Assembly (NCBI GenBank): GCA_009927255.1
Contig: RFNJ01000085.1
Location: 1 to 27,827, forward strand
Reading direction: 5' to 3'
DNA: 27,827 bases
Origin: Pseudomonadota bacterium
GTDB lineage: Bacteria > Pseudomonadota > Alphaproteobacteria > UBA2136 > UBA6156
Shown piece by piece: positions 1-8,351 of this stretch; position 1 is the stretch's first letter, and the number at the start of each line of letters is the position of its first letter. The notes below the pieces were generated by a model. It was not told where the DNA came from. It was given only the letters and a program-made list of their open reading frames with translations, and did no database searches. The translations under genes and the position numbers were made by a program.

Positions 1-674
1 CTGGTCAATCGCCCCACCATCACCAACACCACTTCATCCTCACCACACCCCCATGCAGCACGCATCGTCACCCGCTGTTTTTGGTTAAACAGCCCCACAT
101 CATACTGCGCGGGGTCAATGCCCCTCGCCGCCACCACCACCCGCTGGGGGGCAACCCCATAGTTTTCAACTAAATGCCCCTTGATAAACTGGCTGTTGGC
201 AATCACCAACGGCCCGCGCAACATCACGCTGTTGTAAAAACGCTTCAAACCAAACCAGCCTAAGCTATACGTCCCATGAAACGTCGCGACAAACGGCACC
301 CCCGCCCACCGCGCCGCCAGCCAGCCACTCCACGCGGGCGCACGGCTCCGCGCATGCACCAGTTGCACCCGCTGCTCTATAATAAGGCAACGTAAGCGCC
401 AGCCATTCCAAATCCAACGCAGCGGGTTTTTGCTCGCCAACGGCAAGCTGAAAAACATCCCACCATTTTTTATCAAATCATTCAAGCGCTTGCCACCACT
501 GCTTGCCACCAACGCGCGGTGGCCATGCCGGTGTAAATAGCCCGCCATCTCCACCGCACTCAGCTCCGCCCCCCCATCATTCAATGCGGGCGTGAGCTGC
601 AAAACAGTGAGGCAGCGCCCATCGGCATCAGCAGGCAGGGCAGGGGAGCGTTTGGCGGCTTTCAAGCGAGGCAT
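1..674 (-). CDS. Glycosyltransferase family 4, N-terminal part (cut by window edge)
   Basis: An open minus-strand frame of 224 codons starts at ATG 674 and continues past the left edge. It reads as the N-terminal half of a GT-B glycosyltransferase: an early nucleotide-fold segment (VLQLTPALNDGGAELSAVEM), then LVHARSRAPAW, VPFVATFHGTYS, the linker VIANSQFIKGHLVENYGV, VVAARGIDPAQYD and, at the edge, VMVGRLTR, which normally opens the C-terminal donor-binding domain. Such enzymes transfer a sugar from a nucleotide donor to a growing lipopolysaccharide or capsule chain at the cytoplasmic face of the inner membrane. It points away from the plus-strand glycan cluster, so it is a separate transcription unit. 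The specific sugar cannot be told; the donor domain is outside the window. Confidence 0.88.
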   Translation of the reverse strand, partial: MPRLKAAKRSPALPADADGRCLTVLQLTPALNDGGAELSAVEMAGYLHRHGHRALVASSGGKRLNDLIKNGGMFFSLPLASKNPLRWIWNGWRLRCLIIEQRVQLVHARSRAPAWSGWLAARWAGVPFVATFHGTYSLGWFGLKRFYNSVMLRGPLVIANSQFIKGHLVENYGVAPQRVVVAARGIDPAQYDVGLFNQKQRVTMRAAWGCGEDEVVLVMVGRLT

Positions 675-1470
675 AAACCCAATCTATCCCAACCCGTCGC
701 CCCCGCCAACCCGCAATCCTCCGCCACTGGGCAAAAGTAAATAAATACATACCTACAAACCATCTGTTCCACCAAATTTTTACCGTTCACCACCCCAAAA
801 ACACCTTTCCAACCCCCCGCCAACCCCTTCGCAACCAATCGTCACCATCTCCACTCTAAAAACCCACCCTTTCTGCCATCACTAAGCACCAAAGCTGCCT
901 GTCACCTTTCTATAAAAAATATCAAAAAAATACCAAATCATACCCAAACATTCTATACAAAACCGCTACGTTTCACATCAAAAACCCATAAAACACCATG
1001 TGTAATCCCATCACAACAGGTCAAACCGCCCAAACAATTAATATCTTGCAAAACACCCCCAAAACCAGCATCCTTAAAGGTGAGGCATCAAACCTCAGAA
1101 ACAATAAGAATCGTTTTCCCTGATTTACGAATAAAAACCTCGCCTTTTCACGCAACGACCCAATAACAAAAACAACCAAAACTAAGCCAACCTCACTGCC
1201 CGTTTTCCCGCGCAATTCCAAGCGCAAAACCAGGGAGCAATCCCCATCACCTGCCACTAGCTGGCAGCGGCCCAAATCATCGAAATAAAAAATAATTATA
1301 CGAACTCACTGCGATAAGGCCCAAAATCACGTTAAATAGCCCCAAAAGGCACCTAGAAACACACAAAAACGGGCTTTATGGCACAGCGGAGCTTTGCATT
1401 TTTTTACCCTCCAAAACCCACCATTTTTTCCCTCTTGCAAAAAGCGCAGTCTCCCGCCACAATCTCGCCC
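675..1470. other. Gene-free interval between divergent genes
   Basis: About 800 bases with no convincing gene. It separates the minus-strand glycosyltransferase from the plus-strand PfkB kinase and is AT-richer than its neighbours in its middle part (about 880-1180). Small inverted repeats occur (GAGG/CCTC at 1081-1095 and CTGCCA/TGGCAG at 1251-1267), but neither is followed by a T run. The interval should carry promoters for both flanking genes; I cannot place them with confidence. Confidence 0.5.
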
Positions 1471-2439
1471 ATGAACCCCACCCCAAACAAGCTCTTCACC
1501 GTCGCCTGTTTCGGCAATGCGGTGGTCGACGCCATCGCCCGCGTCGATGAAAAAACACTCGAAAAATTCAACCTCAAAAAAGGCGACGGCAACACCCTCA
1601 GCCACGCCCAAATGCTTGAACTCTCAAACGAAATCGAGGTCGAACAATTCCGCCCCGGCGGCAGCGTCGCCAACACCGCTTACACCTTGGCACGCCTCGG
1701 CAGCCGCACCTGTTTTATTGGAAATATTGGCAATGACCCCACCGGCCGCCACTTTGCCGAAGACATGGTCAGCGCCGGCGTCACCGTTCTGCCCCCTCGC
1801 CAAGGCGTTCGAACCATTGAAGTTTTTAGCCTCATCACCAGCGATGGCGCCCGCACCATGGTGCAAAGCGAACCCGCCCCACCCAGCACCGACGATGCAT
1901 GGCTGGAAGATGCAATGATCGAACAATGCCGCTGTTTACTGCTCGAATCCTACGCCTGTGCCAGCTACCCGGCAGCCGCAGAATACGCGGCAAAACTGGC
2001 CCATCAAAACGGCGCGCTCATCGCCATTTCTCTGGCAACACCCCGCGCTGTGCAGGCCTCACTCTCCACGCTACAAAGTCTTGTCATTGCCCACCAACCA
2101 CTGGTCATCGGCAACCAAAAAGAGTGGCAATTATTATTAAATTCCGCCGACGCGCATTCCGCCGCAAAAATGGAAAAAACCCCCCGCGTCATCACTCGCA
2201 GCGGCGAAGGCGCAACCTATTATTCTGCAGATGGAAAAGTCGTCGACAGCCCCACCCAAGCCATCCCCAAACCAACCGATTTGTCAGGTGCGGGAGACGC
2301 CTTTGCCGCCGGATTTCTGCACAATTTCATCGGCGGCGGCAGCCCCAATTTAGCTCTGGCCCAAGGCCACCAACTCGGCCGCGCGGTGGTCCTCCAACTC
2401 GGCCCCCGCCTCTCCAACCCCACCGAATCTCTCCACTAG
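1471..2439 (+). CDS. PfkB-family carbohydrate/nucleoside kinase (adenosine-kinase-like)
   Basis: A 322-residue ribokinase-fold kinase, of the type often annotated as adenosine kinase in alphaproteobacteria. It transfers the gamma-phosphate of ATP to a hydroxyl of a sugar or nucleoside. The N-terminus VACFGNAVVDAIARVD is the usual first strand. PGGSVANTAYTLARLGS is the PfkB substrate-binding signature, and DLSGAGDAFAAGFLHNF is the C-terminal signature with the anion hole and catalytic Asp of GAGD. I chose ATG 1471 because the in-frame ATG at 1378 would add 31 residues that align with nothing in the family. rsmE follows after 13 bases, so the two are probably cotranscribed. Substrate specificity (adenosine or a sugar) is not fixed by the sequence. 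Confidence 0.85.
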   Translation: MNPTPNKLFTVACFGNAVVDAIARVDEKTLEKFNLKKGDGNTLSHAQMLELSNEIEVEQFRPGGSVANTAYTLARLGSRTCFIGNIGNDPTGRHFAEDMVSAGVTVLPPRQGVRTIEVFSLITSDGARTMVQSEPAPPSTDDAWLEDAMIEQCRCLLLESYACASYPAAAEYAAKLAHQNGALIAISLATPRAVQASLSTLQSLVIAHQPLVIGNQKEWQLLLNSADAHSAAKMEKTPRVITRSGEGATYYSADGKVVDSPTQAIPKPTDLSGAGDAFAAGFLHNFIGGGSPNLALAQGHQLGRAVVLQLGPRLSNPTESLH

Positions 2440-2452
2440 TTTTTAAAGTAAT

Positions 2453-3136
2453 ATGCTCAAACACTTCTATCTCTCCGCCACTCTCCAAACCGGCCAAAAC
2501 CTAACCCTCCCACCCGAGCTCCAACACCGTCTACATAAAGTCCTGCGCCTAGGGCAGGGGGCCGCAGTCGCTTTTTTCAACGGTCTACTAGCAAGCCAAA
2601 ACGGCGGAATCTACACCGCCACCATCACCAACCCCAGCTGCCGCACCGCCACTATCGGCGCCCAATTAGCCGCCACACCAGCTGTTAGTGGCCCCATTTT
2701 AGCCATCGGCGTCCCCAAGCGCGAAGCCTGGGAATCCGCCCTCCGTCAAGCAACCGAACTCGGCGCCAGCGCTATCCAACCACTCAAAACCGCCTTCTGC
2801 CAAGTCGGCAAAATCAACACCGAACGCGCCCAATCCATCCTCATCGAAGCCGCCGAGCAATCCGAGCGCCTCACCATCCCCACCCTGCTGCCACTCCAAA
2901 CCCTCGAGTCCTTCCTCTCAACCCTCAACACCCCCTGCGCCTGGGCCGCCGAGCGCACCCCCGCCCAACTCACCACCCTCAAGCCCCACCACATCCTCAT
3001 CGGCCCCGAAGGCGGCTTCTCGCCTGCCGAAAAATCCCAACTCCAAGCCCACCCCAATATTCACCCAATAGCTCTAGGCCCCACCATCCTCCGCACCGAC
3101 ACCGCCGTCGTCGCCACCCTCGCCAAATACCTATAA
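2453..3136 (+). CDS. rsmE: 16S rRNA (uracil(1498)-N(3))-methyltransferase RsmE
   Basis: A 227-residue SPOUT methyltransferase that N3-methylates U1498 of 16S rRNA in the assembled 30S subunit, using S-adenosylmethionine. Family landmarks appear in order: N-terminal PUA-like region with HRLHKVLRLGQGAAVAFFNG; the strand and helix AIGVPKREAWESALRQATEL; the conserved EAAEQSERL; the SAM-binding knot ILIGPEGGFSPAEKSQL; and the C-terminal LGPTILRTDTAVVATLA. Length is close to the usual 230-250 residues. It starts 13 bases after the kinase stop and is followed by an AT-rich gap before the glycan cluster. Confidence 0.95.
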   Translation: MLKHFYLSATLQTGQNLTLPPELQHRLHKVLRLGQGAAVAFFNGLLASQNGGIYTATITNPSCRTATIGAQLAATPAVSGPILAIGVPKREAWESALRQATELGASAIQPLKTAFCQVGKINTERAQSILIEAAEQSERLTIPTLLPLQTLESFLSTLNTPCAWAAERTPAQLTTLKPHHILIGPEGGFSPAEKSQLQAHPNIHPIALGPTILRTDTAVVATLAKYL

Positions 3137-3240
3137 TTTCGGTTGATGCTTCCCTAAGCACGCTTGTGGCGCTATCTGCCCTTAGATATATACCTTATGA
3201 TATATAGCTGATTGTAAGAAAGCGCGTTAAAAGGTTTAAA
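3137..3240 (+). promoter_or_regulatory. AT-rich promoter region of the heptose/glycan cluster (candidate)
   Basis: This 104-base gap is the only sizeable break before the long plus-strand glycan cluster and is much AT-richer than the genes around it. It contains a direct repeat GATATATA at 3185-3192 and 3199-3206, a plausible -10 neighbourhood or regulator site, and an AAAGG ribosome site just before ATG 3241. The assignment rests on position and composition only. Confidence 0.35.
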
Positions 3241-4395
3241 ATGAAAATTGCCTATCTATTTCCTAATTTTTTCTTTATCGGCGCCCAGCGGGCCGCTGCC
3301 GCAACGGCACGGCAACTTCAAAAAAATGGCCACCAGCTAAGTGTCTATGTGATTGACCACCAAGGCTCCATGCAAAATGAATTTAATAACGATACAACCA
3401 CCATTGAATTTAAAAGCGAACATTGGGCATCAAAAATCCCATTTTTAAGAATTTTCAGCTGGCCTTTTGAATTAAACCGAATTTTAAAACAGCAAAAGCC
3501 GGATGTCCTTATCTCAATCTGCCCCCAAACGAATTTTACAATGGTTCTCCACCGGCTATTGTTCGGTAAAAAAGTGATATTTATTGGCGAAGAACATTAC
3601 CATCTTTCCAACGCCATTAAAAACGACCCCGGCGATTTCAAAAGGCCATGGCGATATCTCTATTATTTCTCGCTCAAAAACTACCATCGGCTCAACATTG
3701 TCCGTTGTGTCTCATACGCAGCAGCCAAAGACTTTGCCGAAAAATGGCAAATTCCCAAAAACATAATCCGTACCATTTACCCCGCATTTGATTTAGCAAG
3801 AATCAGAAGCCGCAGCCATGGAGCCAAAAAAGGTAATGCAATCCCCGTGGTTTGCGCCGTCGGCCGCCTCACCAATCAAAAAGACTTTGCTCTGCTCATC
3901 AAAGCATTTGCCTATGTAAGTGCGCACTCCAATGCTGTCCTCAAAATTGCTGGCACGGGGCCAGAAAAGCAAGCGTTAGAAGCACTGGTAGCCGAGTTAG
4001 GCCTACAACAAAAAGTCACCCTGCTTGGCTTTGTTGAATTTGCCGAAGAGCTGATTACCTCATCCGATGTCTTCGTGATGACCAGTATCTGGGAAGGCTT
4101 CCCCGCCACCTTGGTTGAATCGATGGCGCTAGGAACCCCCGTCATCAGCGTCAATTGCGAATCCGGCCCTGCCGAACTCATCGAAAACGGTGTGTCAGGT
4201 ATTTTGGTAGAGAATCGTGACCCCAACACGATCGGCCAAGCCATTGTAGAGTTGCTGGCAAACAAAACCAAACGCCAAGCTATAGCAAAAAAAGCTCAAG
4301 AACGGGTTGAAAAATTTTCTCTTGAATCAACAGTAGGTGAGCTCGAAAATGTCATGATGCAAGAGTTCAAAAATCAACAGATAAAGTTAACCTAA
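3241..4395 (+). CDS. Glycosyltransferase family 4 (GT-B fold)
   Basis: A 384-residue retaining glycosyltransferase, probably adding a sugar to a lipid-linked glycan in the cytoplasm. The N-terminal acceptor domain begins MKIAYLFPNFFFIGAQRAAA. The C-terminal donor domain starts near residue 200 with VVCAVGRLTNQKDFALLIKA, followed by LKIAGTGPEKQALEALV, VTLLGFVEFAEELITSSDVF and the EX7E-type signature WEGFPATLVESMALGTPVI, then GISGIL-like GVSGILVENRDP. It is the first gene of the cluster and ends two bases before the epimerase start, so the two are coupled. Base composition is AT-richer than rsmE upstream, as is common in glycan clusters exchanged between strains. The sugar is unknown; GDP-heptose made by the downstream genes is a reasonable donor guess. 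Confidence 0.9.
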   Translation: MKIAYLFPNFFFIGAQRAAAATARQLQKNGHQLSVYVIDHQGSMQNEFNNDTTTIEFKSEHWASKIPFLRIFSWPFELNRILKQQKPDVLISICPQTNFTMVLHRLLFGKKVIFIGEEHYHLSNAIKNDPGDFKRPWRYLYYFSLKNYHRLNIVRCVSYAAAKDFAEKWQIPKNIIRTIYPAFDLARIRSRSHGAKKGNAIPVVCAVGRLTNQKDFALLIKAFAYVSAHSNAVLKIAGTGPEKQALEALVAELGLQQKVTLLGFVEFAEELITSSDVFVMTSIWEGFPATLVESMALGTPVISVNCESGPAELIENGVSGILVENRDPNTIGQAIVELLANKTKRQAIAKKAQERVEKFSLESTVGELENVMMQEFKNQQIKLT

Positions 4396-4397
4396 CC

Positions 4398-5360
4398 ATG
4401 AGCATCCTCATCACAGGCGTTGCAGGATTTGTCGGTGTTAATGTTGCACAGGCACTCTTGGCCAAAGGTTTGCGGGTGTGCGGTGTCGATAATTTAAGCC
4501 GCGGCACACGCAAAAATATGTCCAAACTGCTCAAAAATCCAAATTTTGAATTTAAAAAGCTCGACATCACCAAGCCAAACGCTCTGTTAAAAGCATGTCA
4601 GCAGTTCTCTCAGCAAGAAGCCATCACCGAATGCTGGCATCTGGCGGCAAATTCCGATATCCCCGCCGGCGTCACCAACGCCGCTGTCGACCTCAAAGAT
4701 ACCTTCATGACAACCTACCACACGCTGGAAGTCATGAAGCAGCTTGGTATCACCAAACTAGCATTTGCCTCAAGCTCAGCCATTTATGGAGACCACGGCA
4801 GCACTGCAATCGTGGAAGACATTGGCCCGCTGCTACCTATTTCTAATTACGGCGCCATGAAGTTAGCGTCCGAAGCCGCCATCAGCGCAGCCGCCGAATC
4901 GTTCTTAACCCACACTTGGATTTTCCGCTTCCCCAACGTCATCGGCGTGCCAGCCACCCATGGCGTGATGCTCGACTTTGTCCATAAATTGCAAAAAACA
5001 ACCGGTTGCTTGCAAGTGTTGGGTAACGGCACCCAGCAAAAAGGCTATCTCCACGTTGAAGAGTTGGTTGATGCCATGCTCTGGATTCGCGATAAAGCTT
5101 CTGAGAAACGCGCCATCTATAACATCGGCCCTGCCGATGAAGGAGTCACCGTCAAGTTCATCGCCGAAGAAACCGTGCGTGTCGCTCAGCCCACCGCCCG
5201 TATTGAATACGGCCAAGGTAACCGGGGCTGGGTGGGCGATGTTCCCCGCTTTGTTTATTCCATTGAAAAGCTGAAAAAACTGGGTTGGGCACCCAAACTC
5301 GGCTCCATCCAAGCCGTGCAAAAAGCCATTCGCCAAATTGTTGCGCAGGAGCAAACGTGA
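4398..5360 (+). CDS. NAD-dependent sugar epimerase/dehydratase (extended SDR)
   Basis: A 320-residue extended short-chain dehydrogenase acting on a nucleotide sugar. The Rossmann motif GVAGFVG lies near residues 7-13, with VDNLSRG for cofactor binding just after. The active site shows the Ser of FASSSAIYG and the YxxxK pair in SNYGAMKLASEAA. NVIGVPATHG, GNGTQQKGYLHVEELVDAM and YNIGPADEGVTV are typical of UDP-glucose 4-epimerase-like enzymes. It lies between the glycosyltransferase (2 bases) and the guanylyltransferase fusion (GTG start overlapping its TGA). From context it may modify a GDP-heptose or supply another nucleotide sugar. Epimerase and 4,6-dehydratase activities cannot be told apart here. 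Confidence 0.85.
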   Translation: MSILITGVAGFVGVNVAQALLAKGLRVCGVDNLSRGTRKNMSKLLKNPNFEFKKLDITKPNALLKACQQFSQQEAITECWHLAANSDIPAGVTNAAVDLKDTFMTTYHTLEVMKQLGITKLAFASSSAIYGDHGSTAIVEDIGPLLPISNYGAMKLASEAAISAAAESFLTHTWIFRFPNVIGVPATHGVMLDFVHKLQKTTGCLQVLGNGTQQKGYLHVEELVDAMLWIRDKASEKRAIYNIGPADEGVTVKFIAEETVRVAQPTARIEYGQGNRGWVGDVPRFVYSIEKLKKLGWAPKLGSIQAVQKAIRQIVAQEQT

Positions 5361-6691
5361 GCTTGCAGCAAGCGGTTATTCTGGCAGGCGGCCAAGGTAC
5401 CCGCCTCAGGGAAAGACTCGGCGACCGGCCCAAGCCACTGATAGATGTGGCGGGCGTTCCATTGCTCGAACGCCAAATCTCGCTGCTTAAACGCTATGGC
5501 TACCAACATATCCTCATTCTGGTAAACTATAAAGCCGAGCAAATACGCCAATTTTGCCAAAATCATAACAACTGGGGTCTGCACATTGAATGCATCGACG
5601 ACGGCGAACCAAGCGGCACCGCAGGCGCCGTGCTGAATATTTTAGATAAGCTGCACACTGACTTTCTGGTCGTCTACGGCGATACCATGCTGGAAGTAGA
5701 TTTAGCTCGCTTTGCCGCCACCCACGCAGCCCACCCACAAAGCGCCGGAACTATTTTTCTGCACCCCAATGACCACCCCCACGATTCCGACCTTGTCGAA
5801 CTCGATAGCAACAACTTCGTCACCGCATTCCACCCCTACCCACACCCCGCCGATACATACCTCCCCAATCTGGTCAACGCCGCACTCTATATTCTGCGCC
5901 GCGAAGCCCTCAATCCATGGCGCACCAAACAACCCCAAGGTGTCTTCGATTTCGGCAAACACCTCTTCCCAAAAATGGTTGCCGCGCGCCAAAAACTCTA
6001 CGGCTACAACAGTTTTGAATATATCAAAGACTGCGGCACGCCAGCCCGTCTCGATAAAATAACCTTTGATTTTCAAAGCGGTAAAATTGAACGCATGAGC
6101 CTCAAGCACAAACAACCAACCATCTTTATTGATAGAGACGGCACCCTCAATCACGAAGTCGGCCATCTAAACAACCCCGATAAGCTAGAGCTATTTGAAG
6201 GCGTGGCAGAAGCCATCCGCAAGCTCAATCAAGCCAATTACCGTACCTGCCTCATCACCAATCAGCCTGTTATCGCGCGTGGCGAATGCACCCTCGCCGA
6301 GCTTAAAAATATCCACAACAAGCTCGAAACATTGCTCGGCCAAAAAGGCGCCTTCCTTGATAGAATCTACTTCTGCCCCCACCACCCCGATAAAGGCTTT
6401 GCGGGCGAAGTCGCCGCCCTCAAAATTAATTGCCAGTGCCGCAAACCTGCCATCGGCATGATTCAACAAGCCAAACAAGAGCTCAATGCCAACCTCCCCA
6501 ATTCATGGCTGATTGGCGACACCACCACCGACCTCGAAACCGCCCACCGCGCCGGCATCCGCTCCATTCTCGTGCAAACCGGCCACGCTGGCCGCGACGG
6601 TAAATACCAGCGCCCCCCCACCTTTACCGCGCCCACCTTCCCCCAAGCCGTCAATTTTATTCTCAACAATACCCCCCCAACCCCCAAATAA
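5357..6691 (+). CDS. Bifunctional heptose-1-phosphate guanylyltransferase / heptose-1,7-bisphosphate 7-phosphatase (HddC-GmhB fusion)
   Basis: A 444-residue two-domain protein. Residues about 1-235 are a sugar-nucleotidyltransferase: the N-terminal AVILAGGQGTRLRERLGDRP with KPLIDVAG is the NTP-binding loop and signature Lys, and VVYGDTMLEVDL holds the metal-binding Asp. Residues about 250-440 are a HAD-IIIA phosphatase of GmhB type: FIDRDGTLNHE has the nucleophile and acid/base Asp pair, LITNQ is motif II, CPHHP and CQCRKP are the zinc-binding residues, and LIGDTTTDLETA is the last motif. Predicted steps are removal of the 7-phosphate from D-glycero-alpha-D-manno-heptose 1,7-bisphosphate and GMP transfer to the 1-phosphate. 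The GTG at 5357 overlaps the epimerase stop and places the nucleotide-binding loop right at the N-terminus; an upstream in-frame ATG at 5285 would add 24 unlikely residues. Confidence 0.87.
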   Translation: MSLQQAVILAGGQGTRLRERLGDRPKPLIDVAGVPLLERQISLLKRYGYQHILILVNYKAEQIRQFCQNHNNWGLHIECIDDGEPSGTAGAVLNILDKLHTDFLVVYGDTMLEVDLARFAATHAAHPQSAGTIFLHPNDHPHDSDLVELDSNNFVTAFHPYPHPADTYLPNLVNAALYILRREALNPWRTKQPQGVFDFGKHLFPKMVAARQKLYGYNSFEYIKDCGTPARLDKITFDFQSGKIERMSLKHKQPTIFIDRDGTLNHEVGHLNNPDKLELFEGVAEAIRKLNQANYRTCLITNQPVIARGECTLAELKNIHNKLETLLGQKGAFLDRIYFCPHHPDKGFAGEVAALKINCQCRKPAIGMIQQAKQELNANLPNSWLIGDTTTDLETAHRAGIRSILVQTGHAGRDGKYQRPPTFTAPTFPQAVNFILNNTPPTPK

Positions 6692-6754
6692 ATAAGCGCA
6701 CCAAATTCAACCATTTAGTTGTCTTTTCTGGCAAAAGAAGTTAAGAACGCTCCA

Positions 6755-7735
6755 ATGATTATCAGCAGAACCCCCTTCCGAATGAGCTTTGTCGGCGGTG
6801 GCAGCGATTTACCCGCCTATTACAAATATAAACCAGGCGCTGTCATCAGCACCGCTATCGATAAATATGTCTATGTTACCATTAATAAAAAGTTCGATAA
6901 CGGCATCCGCATCGCCTACTCCAAAAACGAAGATGTTAGCTCGGTCAACCAAATCGAACATAAATTGGTCAAAGCCGCGCTGCAAAAGCTGGATATTCAT
7001 GGCGGAATCGAAATCACCACCATTGCCGATATCCCCTCCAAAGGCACCGGCCTCGGTTCCTCCAGCTCCTTTACCGTGGGCCTGCTGCATGCGCTGAATG
7101 CTTATAAAGGGGTCTTTAGCTCCAGTGAATCTCTCGCCGCAGGCAGCTGCCATATTGAAATTGATATCTGCCAAGAACCGATTGGCCGCCAAGACCAATA
7201 CGCCGCAGCCTACGGCGGCTTTAATATGCTCGAATTCTTGCCCGATGACAGCGTCAAAGTCACCCCCATCATCTGCCACCCCAAAACCATCCAGAAAATC
7301 GAAGAAAGCATACTGCTGCTCTATACCGGCATCACCCGCAGCGCTTCTGAACTCCTGCAAAGGCAGTCAACTGAAATCACCAGCAGCCAAGAAAAGCAAG
7401 ATACTCTCAGCAAAATGGTGGAACTCACCCACACGCTCAAGGCCGAGCTTGAACGCAACAACACCGATGCCTTTGGTAGCCTCCTGCACGAAAACTGGCT
7501 GCTGAAAAAGAACCTCACCAAAGGCATCTCCACCACCGAAATCGATGATTGGTATGCCAAAGCCATGCAGGCAGGCGCCACAGGCGGCAAAATCCTCGGC
7601 GCCGGGGCAGGGGGCTTCTTAATGCTCACCGCACCGGTCGAAAAGCATGCATCCATCAAACAAACACTCTCGGCACTCAGGCCGGTTGATGTTAAGTTTG
7701 AACCTCAAGGCAGCCGGATTATTTTCTATCACTGA
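6755..7735 (+). CDS. hddA: D-glycero-alpha-D-manno-heptose-7-phosphate kinase (GHMP family)
   Basis: A 326-residue GHMP kinase that phosphorylates C1 of D-glycero-D-manno-heptose 7-phosphate to the alpha-1,7-bisphosphate, the step that commits the pathway to GDP-heptose. Motif 1 is at the N-terminus (MIISRTPFRMSFVGGGSDLP), motif 2 is KGTGLGSSSSFTVGLL near residue 90, and motif 3 is GATGGKILGAGAGGFLML near residue 280. EPIGRQDQYAAAYGG is typical of HddA. ATG 6755 puts motif 1 at residue 1 as in the family; an in-frame TTG at 6719 would add 12 residues. It lies 63 bases after the fusion gene and 14 before gmhA. Confidence 0.92.
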   Translation: MIISRTPFRMSFVGGGSDLPAYYKYKPGAVISTAIDKYVYVTINKKFDNGIRIAYSKNEDVSSVNQIEHKLVKAALQKLDIHGGIEITTIADIPSKGTGLGSSSSFTVGLLHALNAYKGVFSSSESLAAGSCHIEIDICQEPIGRQDQYAAAYGGFNMLEFLPDDSVKVTPIICHPKTIQKIEESILLLYTGITRSASELLQRQSTEITSSQEKQDTLSKMVELTHTLKAELERNNTDAFGSLLHENWLLKKNLTKGISTTEIDDWYAKAMQAGATGGKILGAGAGGFLMLTAPVEKHASIKQTLSALRPVDVKFEPQGSRIIFYH

Positions 7736-7749
7736 ACAGGAGCCCAACC

Positions 7750-8340
7750 ATGAACATGCACGGAACCAGCGCCACCTATCTGCAAAAGCTCAGCAGCGCC
7801 ATGGCGCACATGAACCACGAAGACATGGACAAAGCCATCGCCCTGATTGCCACCGCATGGCAGTCAGGCAAGCAAATCATCACCCTCGGCAACGGCGGCA
7901 GTTCCATGACAGCGCTGCACCTGATAACCGACTGGAACAAAAGCGTCTATCTCAACACCAAAATTCCCTTCAGAGGCCGCACACTTGTTGATAACATGGG
8001 CCTCATCATGGCCTACGCCAACGATATGTCGTTTGCCGATGTCTTCGCCGAACAACTCAAAAATATCCTCCAACCCGGCGATTTGGTCATCGCCATCTCC
8101 GGCAGCGGTAACTCTGAAAATGTCATCCGCGCCGTCGATTACGCCAATAAAAACGGTGCCATCACCCTCGGCCTATGCGGTTTTTCCGGCGGTAAACTCA
8201 AAAATCTGGCCCAGCACGCCGTGTGGGTGAATGTCAACGATATGCAAATCACCGAAGATATCCACGCCGTTTTCGGCCACATCGTCATGCAAAAACTCTG
8301 TAGCTACGGCGAAGTTACCAACACTGCCAAAGCTGCCTAA
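7750..8340 (+). CDS. gmhA: D-sedoheptulose 7-phosphate isomerase (SIS domain)
   Basis: A 196-residue SIS-fold isomerase that converts sedoheptulose 7-phosphate to D-glycero-D-manno-heptose 7-phosphate, the first step of nucleotide-heptose synthesis. The phosphosugar loops are LGNGGSSMTALHLITDWNK and ISGSGNSENVIRAVDYA; GFSGGKLKNLAQHAVWV and TEDIHAVFGHIVMQKL follow, the latter with the conserved active-site His. The Asp of ITDWNK takes the place of the catalytic Glu of E. coli GmhA, as I recall for GmhA proteins of capsule and S-layer clusters. An AGGAG ribosome site lies at 7738-7742. It follows hddA directly, so the pathway enzymes are cotranscribed. Confidence 0.92.
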   Translation: MNMHGTSATYLQKLSSAMAHMNHEDMDKAIALIATAWQSGKQIITLGNGGSSMTALHLITDWNKSVYLNTKIPFRGRTLVDNMGLIMAYANDMSFADVFAEQLKNILQPGDLVIAISGSGNSENVIRAVDYANKNGAITLGLCGFSGGKLKNLAQHAVWVNVNDMQITEDIHAVFGHIVMQKLCSYGEVTNTAKAA

Positions 8341-8351
8341 ATGTTGCCCCA

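Noticed and set aside
1021..1275. 84-residue minus-strand open frame in the first gene-free gap
   Set aside because: Hydrophobic, biased composition, no ribosome site or recognisable motif, and no neighbouring gene in the same unit. I could not support it as a gene.
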